NCBI RefSeq assembly: GCF_019059575.1 | Contig: NW_024881678.1 | Location: forward strand, 248,001 to 312,000 | Direction: 5' to 3' | Length of the DNA: 64,000 bases | DNA from: Amphibalanus amphitrite | Taxonomy: Eukaryota; Arthropoda; Thecostraca; Balanomorpha; Balanidae | Shown: positions 44,829 through 57,529 of the stretch, one piece after another | How the letters are laid out: each line of letters starts with the position of its first letter | Numbering within the stretch: the stretch's first letter is position 1 | Notes under the pieces: generated by a model | What the model was told of the DNA's origin: nothing | Database searches by the model: none | The model's input: only the letters and a program-made list of their open reading frames with translations | Translations under genes and position numbers: made by a program

Positions 44829-45618
44829 TGACGTCATCAAAGGGTCGGAATGATACTTTTACTGTTCTCAGAAGCGCGCGCGTATGAATGGTGCACCCTG
44901 CCCCGGCATGTCGAGAGTCCTGTGTCAATGACGTCACTCATCGATGGTCACGGCAAGAGTAGTTCCGATGACGTCATCAAAGGTTCCAAACGAGTCCTTT
45001 TTCTACTCTCCAATGTAAATGCATATGAATGGCACGATTAGCCCGACGTACCGAGGGCTCCGGGCCTATGACGTCACTCATCTGAGGGCACTGTTGGCAT
45101 TAGGCCCATGACGTCACGAGGGTGATCGACGTGAGTTCCTTGGTCACCATGAATAGTGGGCGCGGTCCGGGAGAGCACGCGTGGGCCGGGGCTATAGCAC
45201 CCGTCAAGTGCACAATTGGAGCGGCCTGCATAGCCCCGGAGGGCACCGATCGACAAAATCTCCCTTCACATTGCCTGAGGGCAGATGTCACGCCCCTGAC
45301 AGCGATCGGCCAGCTCTGCAGTGAGCTTTGCAGCCCTTTACTGGGATAGAACCAGTAGCTGCCCATAACGCACCACCGCCGCCCCTCTGAGACGGGCCCT
45401 GCTCCCCGCTGGCAGTTAATCCCCTTTAGTGACCACTCGCTGGGGTCGGGCGGCTGCCTTCTGCTTGAGAATGGCGCGGGGCGCCATGCCCGTCTGTATA
45501 GGGTGGTCCTCTGGACCGTCTCCAGGAAGGAGTGATGCTCTTTTACGCCACGGGGTGGCGCGCAGAGCATATTTGGCGACGATCGGTGACGTGCGTCACC
45601 CGGGCCATAGTGACGTCA
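44829..45618. promoter_or_regulatory. Cluster of six perfect CRE sites in the 3' LTR
   Basis: TGACGTCA occurs at 44829, 44929, 44969, 45069, 45109 and 45611. The first five alternate at 100 and 40 bp, giving a 140-bp period. They belong to a degenerate 140-bp tandem repeat that also contains TCAAAGG after the site and a TATGAATGG motif. The octamer is the binding site of CREB/ATF bZIP factors. The cluster is a candidate LTR enhancer; activity is inference. Confidence 0.7.
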
Positions 45619-46067
45619 CTCAGGGGTGACCGTCACGCTGGACCACCTGTCAACTCGGTCGGCCAGCTCGGCAGCGAACTCGGCAGCGGGCTAACTGGAC
45701 TGGAGTCACTAGCCGTCCATACAGCACGGCCGTCCGCTGCTCCCCTCTTGGGGTCTCCCCGACCAGACGGCGGTGTACCCTGTCCCGGCGCCGGTCGGCT
45801 GGTATGCGTTAATGACCCTGACGCCGCCGTGAACCGAGCGGACGGTGAGGATTATCGGCGCGGGCGCCGGCCCGGCGCGGTTTCTGCTCGACTGCGGGGA
45901 CCGCTTCCGTCTACCGCGGCGACATGCTATTATGAGTGCGGCGCGCTGGACACCTATCGTACTGATCGTTTACAATCGTGATTCCTCTCGTGTTATGTAA
46001 ACAATCGACACCACTCGCAATGGAGGGACCTTTCCGGGCAAAATGAATGGGAAGTCGAAAGATAAAG

Positions 46068-46075
<8 letters not shown>

Positions 46076-46116
<41 letters not shown>

Positions 46117-46140
46117 AAGAGAGAGAGGGGGAGAGAGAGG

Positions 46141-46230
<90 letters not shown>
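46076..46230. repeat. (GA)n microsatellite in the 3' LTR
   Basis: An interrupted GA tract with GGGG interruptions, longer in the other LTR (56759-56948). Arg/Glu and Ser/Leu frames over it are artefacts. Confidence 0.97.
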
Positions 46231-46231
<1 letters not shown>

Positions 46232-46683
46232 GAGGGAAGTGGATGATGTGAGCGGTTTTAGGGAAGGGCTAACTGCAGGGAAGGGGAGCCAGACAACCAG
46301 ACATTCATGTACGGTCGCCATACACACCGACCGACATTTTGACAAATCCACGGACCGACAATCTAACCCATTTGACAGAAGCACGTGCAGACAATTGGAC
46401 CGACAAACCGACGGGGTGGCTAGCGAGACAGGTCGACTCTCTCACCGACTGGATGACGTGCAATCTGACGAATAAACAGACGAAAGGGCTGGCAGACCGA
46501 CATGATTGTCCGACCGACCGACTAAACCACCGGCAGACTGATCGACGGACTGATCGACCGTCGGACTAGCAAACAGCCAGATAGACAGACAGTCCGGCAG
46601 ACAGGCAGACAAACAAACAGACCGGCAGACCGACAGACTGACAGACTGACAGGCCAGACCGACAGACAGATGGGCTGACAGAG

Positions 46684-46687
46684 AGAC

Positions 46688-46779
<92 letters not shown>
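46684..46779. repeat. (CAGA)n microsatellite in the 3' LTR
   Basis: An uninterrupted four-base repeat, preceded by a longer region of degenerate GACAGACCGAC-type sequence (46300-46680). Cys-Leu-Ser-Val frames over it are artefacts. The counterpart in the other LTR (57411-57529) is longer. Confidence 0.97.
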
Positions 46780-49700
46780 GACTTATCGATCGACTGGACG
46801 AGGACCACAGGTTGGAAGGTGGCGGTGTCGATTATTTATACACATACTTGAATGCACTGTGAAATGGATCAACTTTAGTATCCGTTAAATGCTAGATGAC
46901 TTGAATGATCCTCGGGTTTAACCTGATTATCCAGACGATTCTCAACTAATATAATGCCCTAATTAACAACTAACTGCATTGATCTCCTCCTTTACAAACA
47001 AAAGTCCATGTTCAACCGTTCTTTGACAGCGTAACTAATTGCTTGTCACTGACCTAGCACGGCCCCGACACGCTCCCGACGCGCGCCCGGCCGTCCGTCC
47101 CGCTCCGACTCGCTAATCCGCCGCTCCGCCCGGCCCGTCTGATCCCTTCCCATGCGGCAGACCGCCCCCCCCGCATTCCTTCCGAGAGCGCAGCTGACCG
47201 TCGCCACCCGGCCGCGGGTTGAGTGATTAATGGCACGCGATTGTTCCTATTCTTTCCTTGGATAATCCTATAACTTAATCACCAGGACAGCTAATGATAT
47301 AAATGTGAAGCGTACTACTGCATTTTGCCGTGTCGTAAGGAATCTGAACGCAAAGCAATTCTGTAAGTCGATCGAGGCGATATCGAGCTATTCATGAATT
47401 ATAAGAATAAGTCGGATTGCTTCCTATCAAACGTTCTACTTTACTTTGGAGAACGAACTATAATTACAGTTTAAAATTAACCGCAAGCACGTCTATTTCA
47501 CTTACGTTATTAAAACCACAATAAAGAAACGGCAAAACACAAAGTACAGCGTCATGGCACGTAGATTATTTCAAACTATTTGAAAATAAGGACCTAACAG
47601 ATGCTGCATAAAACAAATTATTAGCTGATCAGATAAGTCTGAGGTGTGAGCTACTGATTCTAAACCGAAATTAACCTGAGATATCCGAAATGAAGGCCGG
47701 TAAATGACGATAATGGACTGACGATAAGTCGCAACGAGGTATAAATTAACTGGAACCCGAACAAAATAAACAGAACAAAAAAAAAATCATTTAAATGCTG
47801 GGAAACTTAACTACGGAACCACCATCACTGAACTATACGTCACCAGTGATCAGCCGACCGGCCGGCCGGTTCAGCCGTATCGCTAGCACAGACGTTGATG
47901 TGAGACAAATCATTTTCGCCGCCGGAATCCTCGTGATTAGTGGACCCATCATGTGTCCTGTTGATACCCACACCATATTCCCCCAGTCTTGTCACCTGCA
48001 AGGCTCACTGAAGTGTCCCGGCCCCACCATAAACGTGTTTAAACTCCCCGATCGCTCCCCATTTGTGATCTCATTTCCCAATTAACTCTGAAAGAATCGT
48101 TCCACTATTCCCGGTTTTATTCACAAAGGCGAAGAGATCAAATTAGCCAAAGACTTTACACCGACCAATTATAAAGAGAAATCGATATCAAATTTAAGAT
48201 AACAGCGCTAATAACCTATTTCCCTAAGAGCTGGTGGTACGAATGGCAAACCAAAGTAACTAACTGCAATCAAACCCGGAGGCCGGACGATAGGCCAGTC
48301 AGATAATTAACACGCGCAGACAGAGAGCATTCTTCCCCCCCCCCCCCTCAGAGATTAACCCGGGGAGCACCTCTGATGAGCGGAGCAGAGCCCGACCACG
48401 ACGCCACGCCACAGTGCCACCTGTGTCAGGGCACGCCTCCCCTGTGACCCTGCTAATGAACCCATCGATTATCCCCACCCACCACACTCACATACACTCA
48501 CACCTATTCTACTGTCCCCTCTAATCAGATCCATCAGTAACCAATAAGGCCGGATTAATCACCTCAGGGAGAGAGAGAGACCAGGGCGGCAAACAGGGCA
48601 CATGATAAGGAAAAGATGGGCTGAGCAGACTTGTGCCACCAGTGCTGACCTTTTGGTGCTGGGTGCCAAATTTGCTACAATGGCTGGCTGGGTGGCGCTG
48701 AGCTGACCGTTGAATGACGAGAGATTGAGACGAGCAGACGAGGCGTGGTACCGGCGCAGACTGCGAATGTGACCGGCGAGCAGGTCTTGGCTCCCGTGCA
48801 GGGACTTACTTGTTTACTGGCGTCAGCCCTCTGGGTCGTCGAGCCGGCGGCGGGAAGCTGGCCATGACCGGAGAGATAGAGATGAGGGCAGGCGCCAGAC
48901 GGCGCCGACCCGTCCACCTCTTGCGTCACCACCGACTCGACTGTGCTCCACTGTCTCTGTCTGTCCTTGTTGTCCTGAGGCCCCTCCTCTCTCTTTTCTG
49001 CCCTTTTTGTATCCCTCTCGCCGCCTCCTCGGGCCATCTTCTGAATCCTCAACTTCGCTCCGCCCCTTTTCTGTCGATATCGGTTGTATTTCTTGCCAAA
49101 AAGGTTCATGTTTCCATCAGTTTGACCCTGGATTTGAGCTTTAAATCGTCCAACTTTTGCAGCGCGCCCTCCGGGGGCCGTAGTCATGGTGATATTTTGT
49201 CTTCAACGGTGCTCCTCCTATTTCGAATTTTCCTTTCTCTGATAGGTGGGAACTCATAAGCTCCCACCCCTTCCCACAAAAATGTAACCTCAGGGCCAGC
49301 TGCCATGGTGTCGTAGCTCCGCCCACATTTCCATCTTCCATTCGAGCCTCAGACGCACTCCTGACGCCGGTCGCGGAGGATGGGGAGAGGCGGAGCGGCG
49401 GTCCAGCTGCATATGGGTCACCGCATAATGGTGCTCCATGTCCCGGAATTCGGCGGAGTCCTTGATTAATACCGAGCGGCCTGAAATAGCAATACTTTTC
49501 TTCTTTTAGCTCCCCCTCTCCCCCGATGCCCGCCCTGCCAGACGTGCCCTCCATGCCGATGGTGATCGCAGGCCGACGCCGGCCGTCTGGTGGGGGGGGG
49601 GGGGGGGGGGGGGAGGGTGTGGGAGTCGAGAGATGACCCATTTCGCACGGCGGCCGGTGCCGAAAACAGCTGCGCCCTGCTTGCCCGGTGACGGTTCCTG

Positions 49701-50546
49701 GTGTTATGCTCCTGCCACTGCGTGCCTTCCAGGTGATCGCGTGTTTTTGAATGGCACGCGTGTCCGGGTCAACTGAAGCCGACGCCGGCCGTCTGGTGGG
49801 GTGCGGGTAGGGGGCCGAAAGATGACCTCTTTCCCATCGCGAGCGTCGCCAAAGCAGGTGCGCTCTGGTGTTATGTTCCCGTCACTGCGTGCTTTCGAGG
49901 TGGCCCCGTGTTTTCGATGGCGCACATGTCCGGCTCGGTCCCTGCTTCCCTTTCTGTTTTTCTACTTACAAATCGGGGCCGGTCTCCACTCCCTTCTTTC
50001 AGTGATGGCCCGGCGGATCAATTGAACGTAGCGCTGTCGTGTGCTACCCTTTCAGAATGTTGTTCTGTTGAGTCCGGTCGGAATTTTCTCATGGTCGTCG
50101 GACGGTCATCGGTGGAATTGCCAGTTATTTTTGGATGTCAGCTGCCGTGAGAGAGCCGGGCCTGGACAGATGCTGATCCTCTGTGCATTGTGTGTGCGTC
50201 GTGCGGCGCACGCAGGTGGCTGGGGTCGGCCGCCGGACGACTGATGATCCTGTTTATGAAAAGGGTCGGGCGCCAGACGGCATGGCCGGCCGCTCACGCT
50301 TCGGAGATTAGAGTGGGAGCAGTGGCCCGCTCCCCTTCCATGGCCTAAATAGTTGTGTCTTTGCAGCTGCCCTCCTTCGCGCCTGGCCCCGTCCCCGGCT
50401 GAAATTGTTGGTCGGAGAGGAGCCGTCCTCGCTGCTAGTGTATATCTTGGTTTTGAATTTTGATGGAGCCGGTTGGCAATCTTTGGCTTGGTGTGCCGCG
50501 GCCGGGAGCCGGCGTCCGCTTGGAAAATGAACGCGCCAGCGTTACA

Positions 50547-50566
50547 TTTTCATGACCATTTTCTTT
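50547..50566 (-). promoter_or_regulatory. Candidate polypurine tract
   Basis: The minus strand reads AAAGAAAATGGTCATGAAAA immediately before the 3' LTR. It is purine-rich apart from three or four bases, so it is a plausible but imperfect plus-strand primer site. Confidence 0.4.
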
Positions 50567-52217
50567 GAGTCGCGCCCCCGCGACTCGGGGTCGGTGCTTG
50601 CGTTTTGGTAGGAAGAGGCCTTGTACGAAAACGATTGCTTCGATAAGGGTTGGGAAGGATAAGGATTGCACCCTGCTGCTTGGCCCCCTCGCACCCTTCC
50701 TGTGTATCTGGCCCTAGTCACTGATTAACCTGCAAATAATAATTAACACCTTACACGTATTTAAAGTGTTTCCGGTTTTGCAATGATAAATTTTCAGGAA
50801 CTACACGATTCAATTGACCTACCGGCATAATCGCACAATATCAGCAGCACAATTACATATGCATTACACTTGTAGCATATTTACATTCACAAAAGGTCTC
50901 TCGGGCGCGTCACTCGGCCGTTCGCTCTCTGCCAGCCTTGCGGACTAGCTGAGGTACTAGGCCTGACGCATTGTCCGGATTCCGATGATCTGGCGGGCAC
51001 GGGCTGTTAAGGCTCGAGCTCTTTGCGGTAGGCGGCCCCCGCCTCCTGTAGCCGGGAGGGCCAGATGAGGCAAGTGGATGCTGCCCCGGCAGCTGCCACG
51101 GCCCGCTCCACTGCCGGTCCGTCGCCTGCTGCGTCGGTGTGGACGGCAGCGCCGGCGGGCACGGCCCCCCACGAGACGAGGGAGCGCCTCGGCAGCCATC
51201 CTCGCCAGCTCTACCTCCAGCCAGTCACCTGCCGTTGTCGGTATAGGCGGCAGCGCCGGCGGGTGCGGCCGCTAGCGAGACGAGCAAACGCCTCGGCAGC
51301 CAACCTCGCCAGCACCGCCTCGATCCTCCTGGAAGCCAGCTCCTCCTGTAAATAAAAGAGCGGGGAGGGCAGGCAGAAGACCTTTCGGCGATGATGGCGA
51401 CGCGGCCCTCCGTCGCGCCCTCCTTTCTCAGACAGCTTTGCCTCGGCCGTGATCTGCTCCCAGTTGTCGTCCTCTTCTCGGGTTCTTCCTCTCACCAGCT
51501 TGTAGTCCGCTCCAGTTTTTCCCGTTCCATTTTCCTCCACTTCTGGTAGTTTCGCCTCTTGTGATTCCTCTCCTCCGCCAGCTGCTCCACCGCTCCAGTT
51601 GTTCCCTCCGCTCCAAACCACCATTTGTTCTGATACCGCTGCCAAACGTCTGCCTTTGTGACTCAGGCCACCCTTCAACATCTTCATGGATATTGTTTTC
51701 AGTACTACAACATCTTCATATATGCCCCCAGCCAGCAACTGCCACAATCATACCTTCGCATCCAGTAACATAAAGCCGCCACCAACCCTTAAACTGCCAA
51801 AACGTCTTCCTTTGTAATTTAGGTCAGCTTTCAACATTTTAATAGATAAACGAATGCTCAAACCTTCAACATCTTCATACCCCCAGCCAGCCAGTAAAGC
51901 AATGCAGTTATTGTCCAAATCAAATATTTGCCATTAACATTTAATTTTAGCCGCCCCTGTGCTCATACAGTTGCAAAGCCTCCTTTCTGGTTCGGGTTAA
52001 CTTTCAACATCTTCCTTGACAAACTAATGCTCAGACCTTCAACATCTTCAGTTCTCCAGGAGCCTCTGGCCAACCGTACGCCGCAGGAAACACTGGGCAC
52101 ACCTGTCACCTGAAAAGTCTCCTGGAAAATCCGTTCTTGCAGTTTTCGGTAAAACAACTTTTTCCGTTCGGCTATGCATGTCAGCCCACCGACTTCATGC
52201 CACCAGGACATGACCAC

Positions 52218-52235
52218 GCCCCACGTTGGGCGCCA
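52218..52235 (-). promoter_or_regulatory. Candidate tRNA primer-binding site
   Basis: The minus strand reads TGGCGCCCAACGTGGGGC, seven bases inside the 5' LTR. It begins with TGG, complementary to the CCA end of a tRNA, as expected for minus-strand priming. The primer tRNA was not identified. Confidence 0.7.
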
Positions 52236-55200
52236 AATTTCTTGTAGCGGGGCTCGGCTGCAAGATATTTTATTTGTTTGTTTGATTTGCGAGGCTGGTC
52301 AGTCACTGGCGGACACATAGACTGCTACACTGATGGAGTGGGCAATGGGGTTAAGTTGGAATGCAAAAAAAGGATCTCTGACAAGGTTACCCTGATAAAT
52401 CTCTCTTCCCGATCAAAGGATTAAAATAACAAGTTCATTAACGTTGCAAACTTCCATTAACTGCACAGAGGGGCGCCTCCCACTGGATATAACCATTCAT
52501 GCTCCCATTCACACCATCATGCACACTTTCCTTTCATACAAATTAAAACACCAGGTCGCTAAACTGGCCCCTCCCTGTTTACCTAACCTCCCCCAGTGGT
52601 GTACAGTAGCCGTTCGTAAGCATGCGTCAAAACCTTTGTCCTTTGCCATTATACATGATCTCTGGAAATTTCCTTCTTAAGATTTACGTCCGTTGCTTGA
52701 TAAAATGTATTATTCCCCATTCGACTGCTATAGTTCTCTCTTAAAGCTCGCCCCTAAAAGAAATACAACCCTTCCCAAAATACTCATTAACTCCAACCGG
52801 CTTTATTCACCTTGCGATTTCCGTTTACAATTAACCAATATGGCTCAATCATCATAGATAATACCGATCGAGTGACAATAACATACACGTCATACCTTGT
52901 CGGATCTTGGCCCTCCCCTCTTTCTGATATCTACGGCAGCGGAGGCCTGAAACCCTAACATTAAACGCCCCAGTCACATGATCGACGCAAGACGGGCTAA
53001 GGGTGCGTGGCGGCACGATGTGAACGAGTGCTGCCGCCGTCTTAGTGCCGACATGTGATGGGCCTAACCCGCACGTCGCCGGTGGCGCGGCCGTGCCCTA
53101 CCTATCCCCCGGGTCATAAAACTGTCAGTTAGGTTCCGCAGGTAACACTACACCGTAGGTTCTATGAGGGACATAACCTATCCTTTTGCCGGAGTGAGAT
53201 TTTAAAGCAGGCCGGATTTCCCTGCCTTTTAGAGGGTCCAACCCTCCTTCCGAATCACTCCGGGTGGCCGAAATTTAAGGACGACTCAGCAACTTCGCCC
53301 CGTGGTGCCCTTACCGCGCCAAACCACGCCCGTGGGGTATTCCATCTTCCCACACACCCCGGGTCCCTTCCCGCCCAGGGGCCTTGGAGCAGCCGGACCT
53401 ATCTGCCACTACCCCGCATCTGGCCGGAGGGAGTACTTAGTGCACCTTTCTGGAGCCCTCCCTCTTCCAGGATCTTGAGACCAATAATAATGCGTCTTTC
53501 TGACGCGCTAGTCTCCCCCCCCCCCTTCGGGACGCCACCCGAGTTTCTACACGGCCTTCGAGTTACCGCCCTTCTCTGGACCCCGATATCCCGGCCGTTC
53601 CCTCCCTAAACTGCCGTCGCAGACCCTACTCGAAATGACCAACGCGCGCCCATGGCTACGTGGCTGCCCGCGACATGGCCAGTGTCGGCTCGCACCCTCA
53701 CATGGTTCGCACGCGTGGTATATATATTGTTACCTGGTCGGCCCCGGAACTCAAGCCGGTTTCCCGCGCCACTCCGGCGCAATACCCTTCCTATATCTTC
53801 CTGAATACCTTCCCGCGCTATACCTGCGCAATAATTAGCAGCGTGACCAGGTCCTACCCAATTCCGTTCTCGTGACCTGCTGGTGAACGGTTTCCTGCGG
53901 TGGACTCCGTTCGGCAGGACACGCCGGATACATCCTAACTTTTTTATCACCGGAGTGGGGAGTTATAGGCGGGCGGGATGCTTCCTGCCTGAGGGGTATA
54001 CCGATCCATGCCGATCGACCCTCGCTTTAGAACCACTCCGGCGGCCGAAATGTTGACGAACGGGTGAACAATCCCGTACGGTGGCTCTCTCCGCGACAAC
54101 CCACGTTCGTGAGACGCTGTGCCCTCACGCAATACCGGGGAAAACTCACACCCTGAATCGAACATTCCTGCATGAGGACCTCCCGTAATCGAGCAACACT
54201 TTCTGTGTCCCTCTGAACTGGTCATTGGGGAGATATAAGATCTGAAAGGCACCGTTCTGGCACCTCCCCAAAGCCAGGTGGTGCGACGGCCTGTACACTC
54301 ATCGTGAATGCTCCGTCGCACCCCACCGGTTTCCCGCCTGAGTCACCAGGACTTAAAAGTTCCTTAAATCTTAGCCGAGACCAAGACACGGCTATTTATT
54401 TTGCCCGACTTACGCCGTAGAAACATCCAGAGGGGCATTTGACGAGCCAGATCATTCAAACGTAAGAGCATGTTGTTTGAGTCACTTGGGTCGTCGTCAC
54501 TGTCTACTGAATGATGTTGAACCTTTGCCCGAAATGCGTTTATCTCGAAATGACTCAGAGTAAAACGCGCACAAAATAATCAAGTAAACGAAATTATTTA
54601 TATCTAACTACCTTAGGACGGAGAACCTACGAAACAAGCCAACAGAGCCGATCTCCTTAGTGTTCAGCACACAATAACCAAATTTAATACTTCCTCGTCT
54701 CATACACCTGAATTGTAACCGTAACTCCCCGACCTCCTCTTGGCCCAGAAACCTAACGTCCTGACCTCCCGGTGGCCTTACTCGTACCCGACCTGTACCC
54801 CCCATTAGACCGGCCTTCCTACCCTTTTACTACCTTGGCTCTCTATAACCTTCCCTATGAACTGTAATCTCGTTCTGATTCGATACCAACTTAAACGAGC
54901 ACTGACATACATTTACCATAGTTTAGTCATTCAATAGCTTAATTTAAACTCTCCTCCCCCACTCCCATTTCTCATCAGTTAAGTAGTCGCGTCGGTGGGC
55001 TTATCACACACAGGGGTGTCACATGCATAGACAGCCTCGCAGCCCCTAAACATTACGCCAACCAATGTATCCCATATCTGTATCCTTTATCCTATACTTA
55101 GCTCGTAATCCCTCCTAGAGTATCCCATCCTTAAAAAAAACATAAAAAACATAAAAAACAAAACTACGATCATGTTCGCCCTTAACATACTAAAGTTACC

Positions 55201-55278
55201 ACTGCTACCGACACAGAATCTAAGAAAGCAGGGCCCTACGCGCATCGGTCGCCGAACCGGGTTTCGAACTGGAATCAA

Positions 55279-56068
55279 TGACGTCATCAAAGGGTCGGAA
55301 TGATACTTTTACTGTTCTCAGAAGCGCGCGCGTATGAATGGTGCACCCTGCCCCGGCATGTCGAGAGTCCTGTGTCAATGACGTCACTCATCGATGGTCA
55401 CGGCAAGAGTAGTTCCGATGACGTCATCAAAGGTTCCAAACGAGTCCTTTTCCTACTCTCCAATGTAAATGCATATGAATGGCACGATTAGCCCGACGTA
55501 CCGAGGGCTCCGGGCCTATGACGTCACTCATCTGAGGGCACTGTTGGCATTAGGCCCATGACGTCACGAGGGTGATCGACGTGAGTTCCTTGGTCACCAT
55601 GAATAGTGGGCGCGGTCCGGGAGAGCACGCGTGGGCCGGGGCTATAGCACCCGTCAAGTGCACAATTGGAGCGGCCTGCATAGCCCCGGAGGGCACCGAT
55701 CGACAAAATCTCCCTTCACATTGCCTGAGGGCAGATGTCACGCCCCTGACAGCGATCGGCCAGCTCTGCAGTGAGCTTTGCAGCCCTTTACTGGGATAGA
55801 ACCAGTAGCTGCCCATAACGCACCACCGCCGCCCCTCTGAGACGGGCCCTGCTCCCCGCTGGCAGTTAATCCCCTTTAGTGACCACTCGCTGGGGTCGGG
55901 CGGCTGCCTTCTGCTTGAGAATGGCGCGGGGCGCCATGCCCGTCTGTATAGGGTGGTCCTCTGGACCGTCTCCAGGAAGGAGTGATGCTCTTTTACGCCA
56001 CGGGGTGGCGCGCAGAGCATATTTGGCGACGATCGGTGACGTGCGTCACCCGGGCCATAGTGACGTCA
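55279..56068. promoter_or_regulatory. Cluster of six perfect CRE sites in the 5' LTR
   Basis: TGACGTCA at 55279, 55379, 55419, 55519, 55559 and 56061, the same arrangement as in the 3' LTR, offset by 10,450 bp. All six octamers are unchanged between LTRs. Confidence 0.7.
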
Positions 56069-56160
56069 CTCAGGGGTGACCGTCACGCTGGACCACCTGT
56101 CAACTCGGTCGGCCAGCTCGGCAGCGAACTCGGCAGCGGGCTAACTGGACTGGAGTCACT

Positions 56161-56390
56161 ATTTATTTATTTATTTATTTATTTATTCCTCGTCCTCCAC
56201 ACGGGATGTTTTCCCATTTATGGGAGGGCTCCTGCTCCTCCTCAGGGCTACGGTGCAAGGCGGGAGCCCACCCCACCCCCCAGTGACACAGTTGGGGACG
56301 CCAGTCCGGAAGCCGGGCGGCACCGGGGGTCGAACCCGGGTCCTCCCGACCACAGAACCGACGCCTTACCAACTGCGCCACTGGAGCCGC
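56161..56390 (-). mobile_element. tRNA-derived SINE in the 5' LTR
   Basis: On the minus strand: head with TGGCGCAGTTGGTAAGGCG (A box) and GGGTTCGACCCC (B box), then about 130 bp of body and an (AAAT)n tail. The other LTR lacks it: TGGAGTCACTAGCCGTCC is continuous at 45701-45718. The target duplication is short (CACT). It is distinct in sequence from the intronic SINE at 36975-37180. Confidence 0.88.
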
Positions 56391-56751
56391 CACTAGCCGT
56401 CCATACAGCACGGCCGTCCGCTGCTCCCCTCTTGGGGTCTCCCCGACCAGACGGCGGTGTACCCTGTCCCGGCGCCGGTCGGCTGGTATGCGTTAATGAC
56501 CCTGACGCCGCCGTGAACCGAGCGGACGGTGAGGATTATCGGCGCGGGCGCCGGCCCGGCGCGGTTTCTGCTCGACTGCGGGGACCGCTTCCGTCTACCG
56601 CGGCGACATGCTATTATGAGTGCGGCGCGCTGGACACCTATCGTACTGATCGTTTACAATCGTGATTCCTCTCGTGTTATGTAAACAATCGACACCACTC
56701 GCAATGGAGGGACCTTTCCGGGCAAAATGAATGGGAAGTCGAAAGATAAAG

Positions 56752-56949
<198 letters not shown>

Positions 56950-57405
56950 GAGGGAAGTGGATGATGTGAGCGGTTTTAGGGAAGGGCTAACTGCAGGGAA
57001 GGGGAGCCAGACAACCAGACATTCATGTACGGTCGCCATACACACCGACCGACATTTTGACAAATCCACGGACCGACAATCTAACCCATTTGACAGAAGC
57101 ACGTGCAGACAATTGGACCGACAAACCGACGGGGTGGCTAGCGAGACAGGTCGACTCTCTCACCGACTGGATGACGTGCAATCTGACGAATAAACAGACG
57201 AAAGGGCTGGCAGACCGACATGATTGTCCGACCGACCGACTAAACCACCGGCAGACTGATCGACGGACTGATCGACCGTCGGACTAGCAAACAGCCAGAT
57301 AGACAGACAGTCCGGCAGACAGGCAGACAAACAAACAGACCGGCAGACCGACAGACTGACAGACTGACAGGCCAGACCGACAGACAGATGGGCTGACAGA
57401 GAGAC

Positions 57406-57529
<124 letters not shown>

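Larger units (their letters stand above)
39245..50546 (-). repeat. 3' LTR (contains a later hAT insertion)
   Basis: This is the downstream LTR in element orientation. It spans 11,302 bp, of which 2,540 bp are the hAT element at 39569-42100 plus its duplicated target. A minus-strand AATAAA at 39271-39276 lies about 26 bp from the LTR edge, giving a poly(A) signal and a very short U5. The LTR holds a CRE cluster, a CpG-rich block at about 47060-47215, and GA and CAGA microsatellites. The open frames inside are short and are shifted by small indels relative to the other LTR, so I treat it as noncoding. Confidence 0.87.
50547..52242 (-). other. Internal region of the LTR element, no gag-pol
   Basis: The 1,696 bp contain no reverse transcriptase, integrase or protease motif. 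The longest minus-strand frames (51211-51747 and 50957-51199) are Arg/Ala/Gly-rich and cover an internal duplication of about 80 bp, whose units at about 51138-51212 and 51235-51307 share GGCAGCGCCGGCGGG and GCGCCTCGGCAGCCA. Nearer the PBS, about 100-bp units with TTTCAACATCTTC recur three times (about 51640-51740, 51790-51905, 51960-52060). These look like noncoding leader repeats or a badly decayed gag. Confidence 0.65.

Noticed and set aside
45532-45981. 149-codon frame in the LTR, extended to 227 codons in the other copy at 55982-56665
   Set aside because: The longer version simply reads through the SINE insertion. There are no domains.
46566-46808. Cys-Leu-Ser-Val repeat protein (also at 57160-57558)
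   Set aside because: It is a translation of the (CAGA)n microsatellite.
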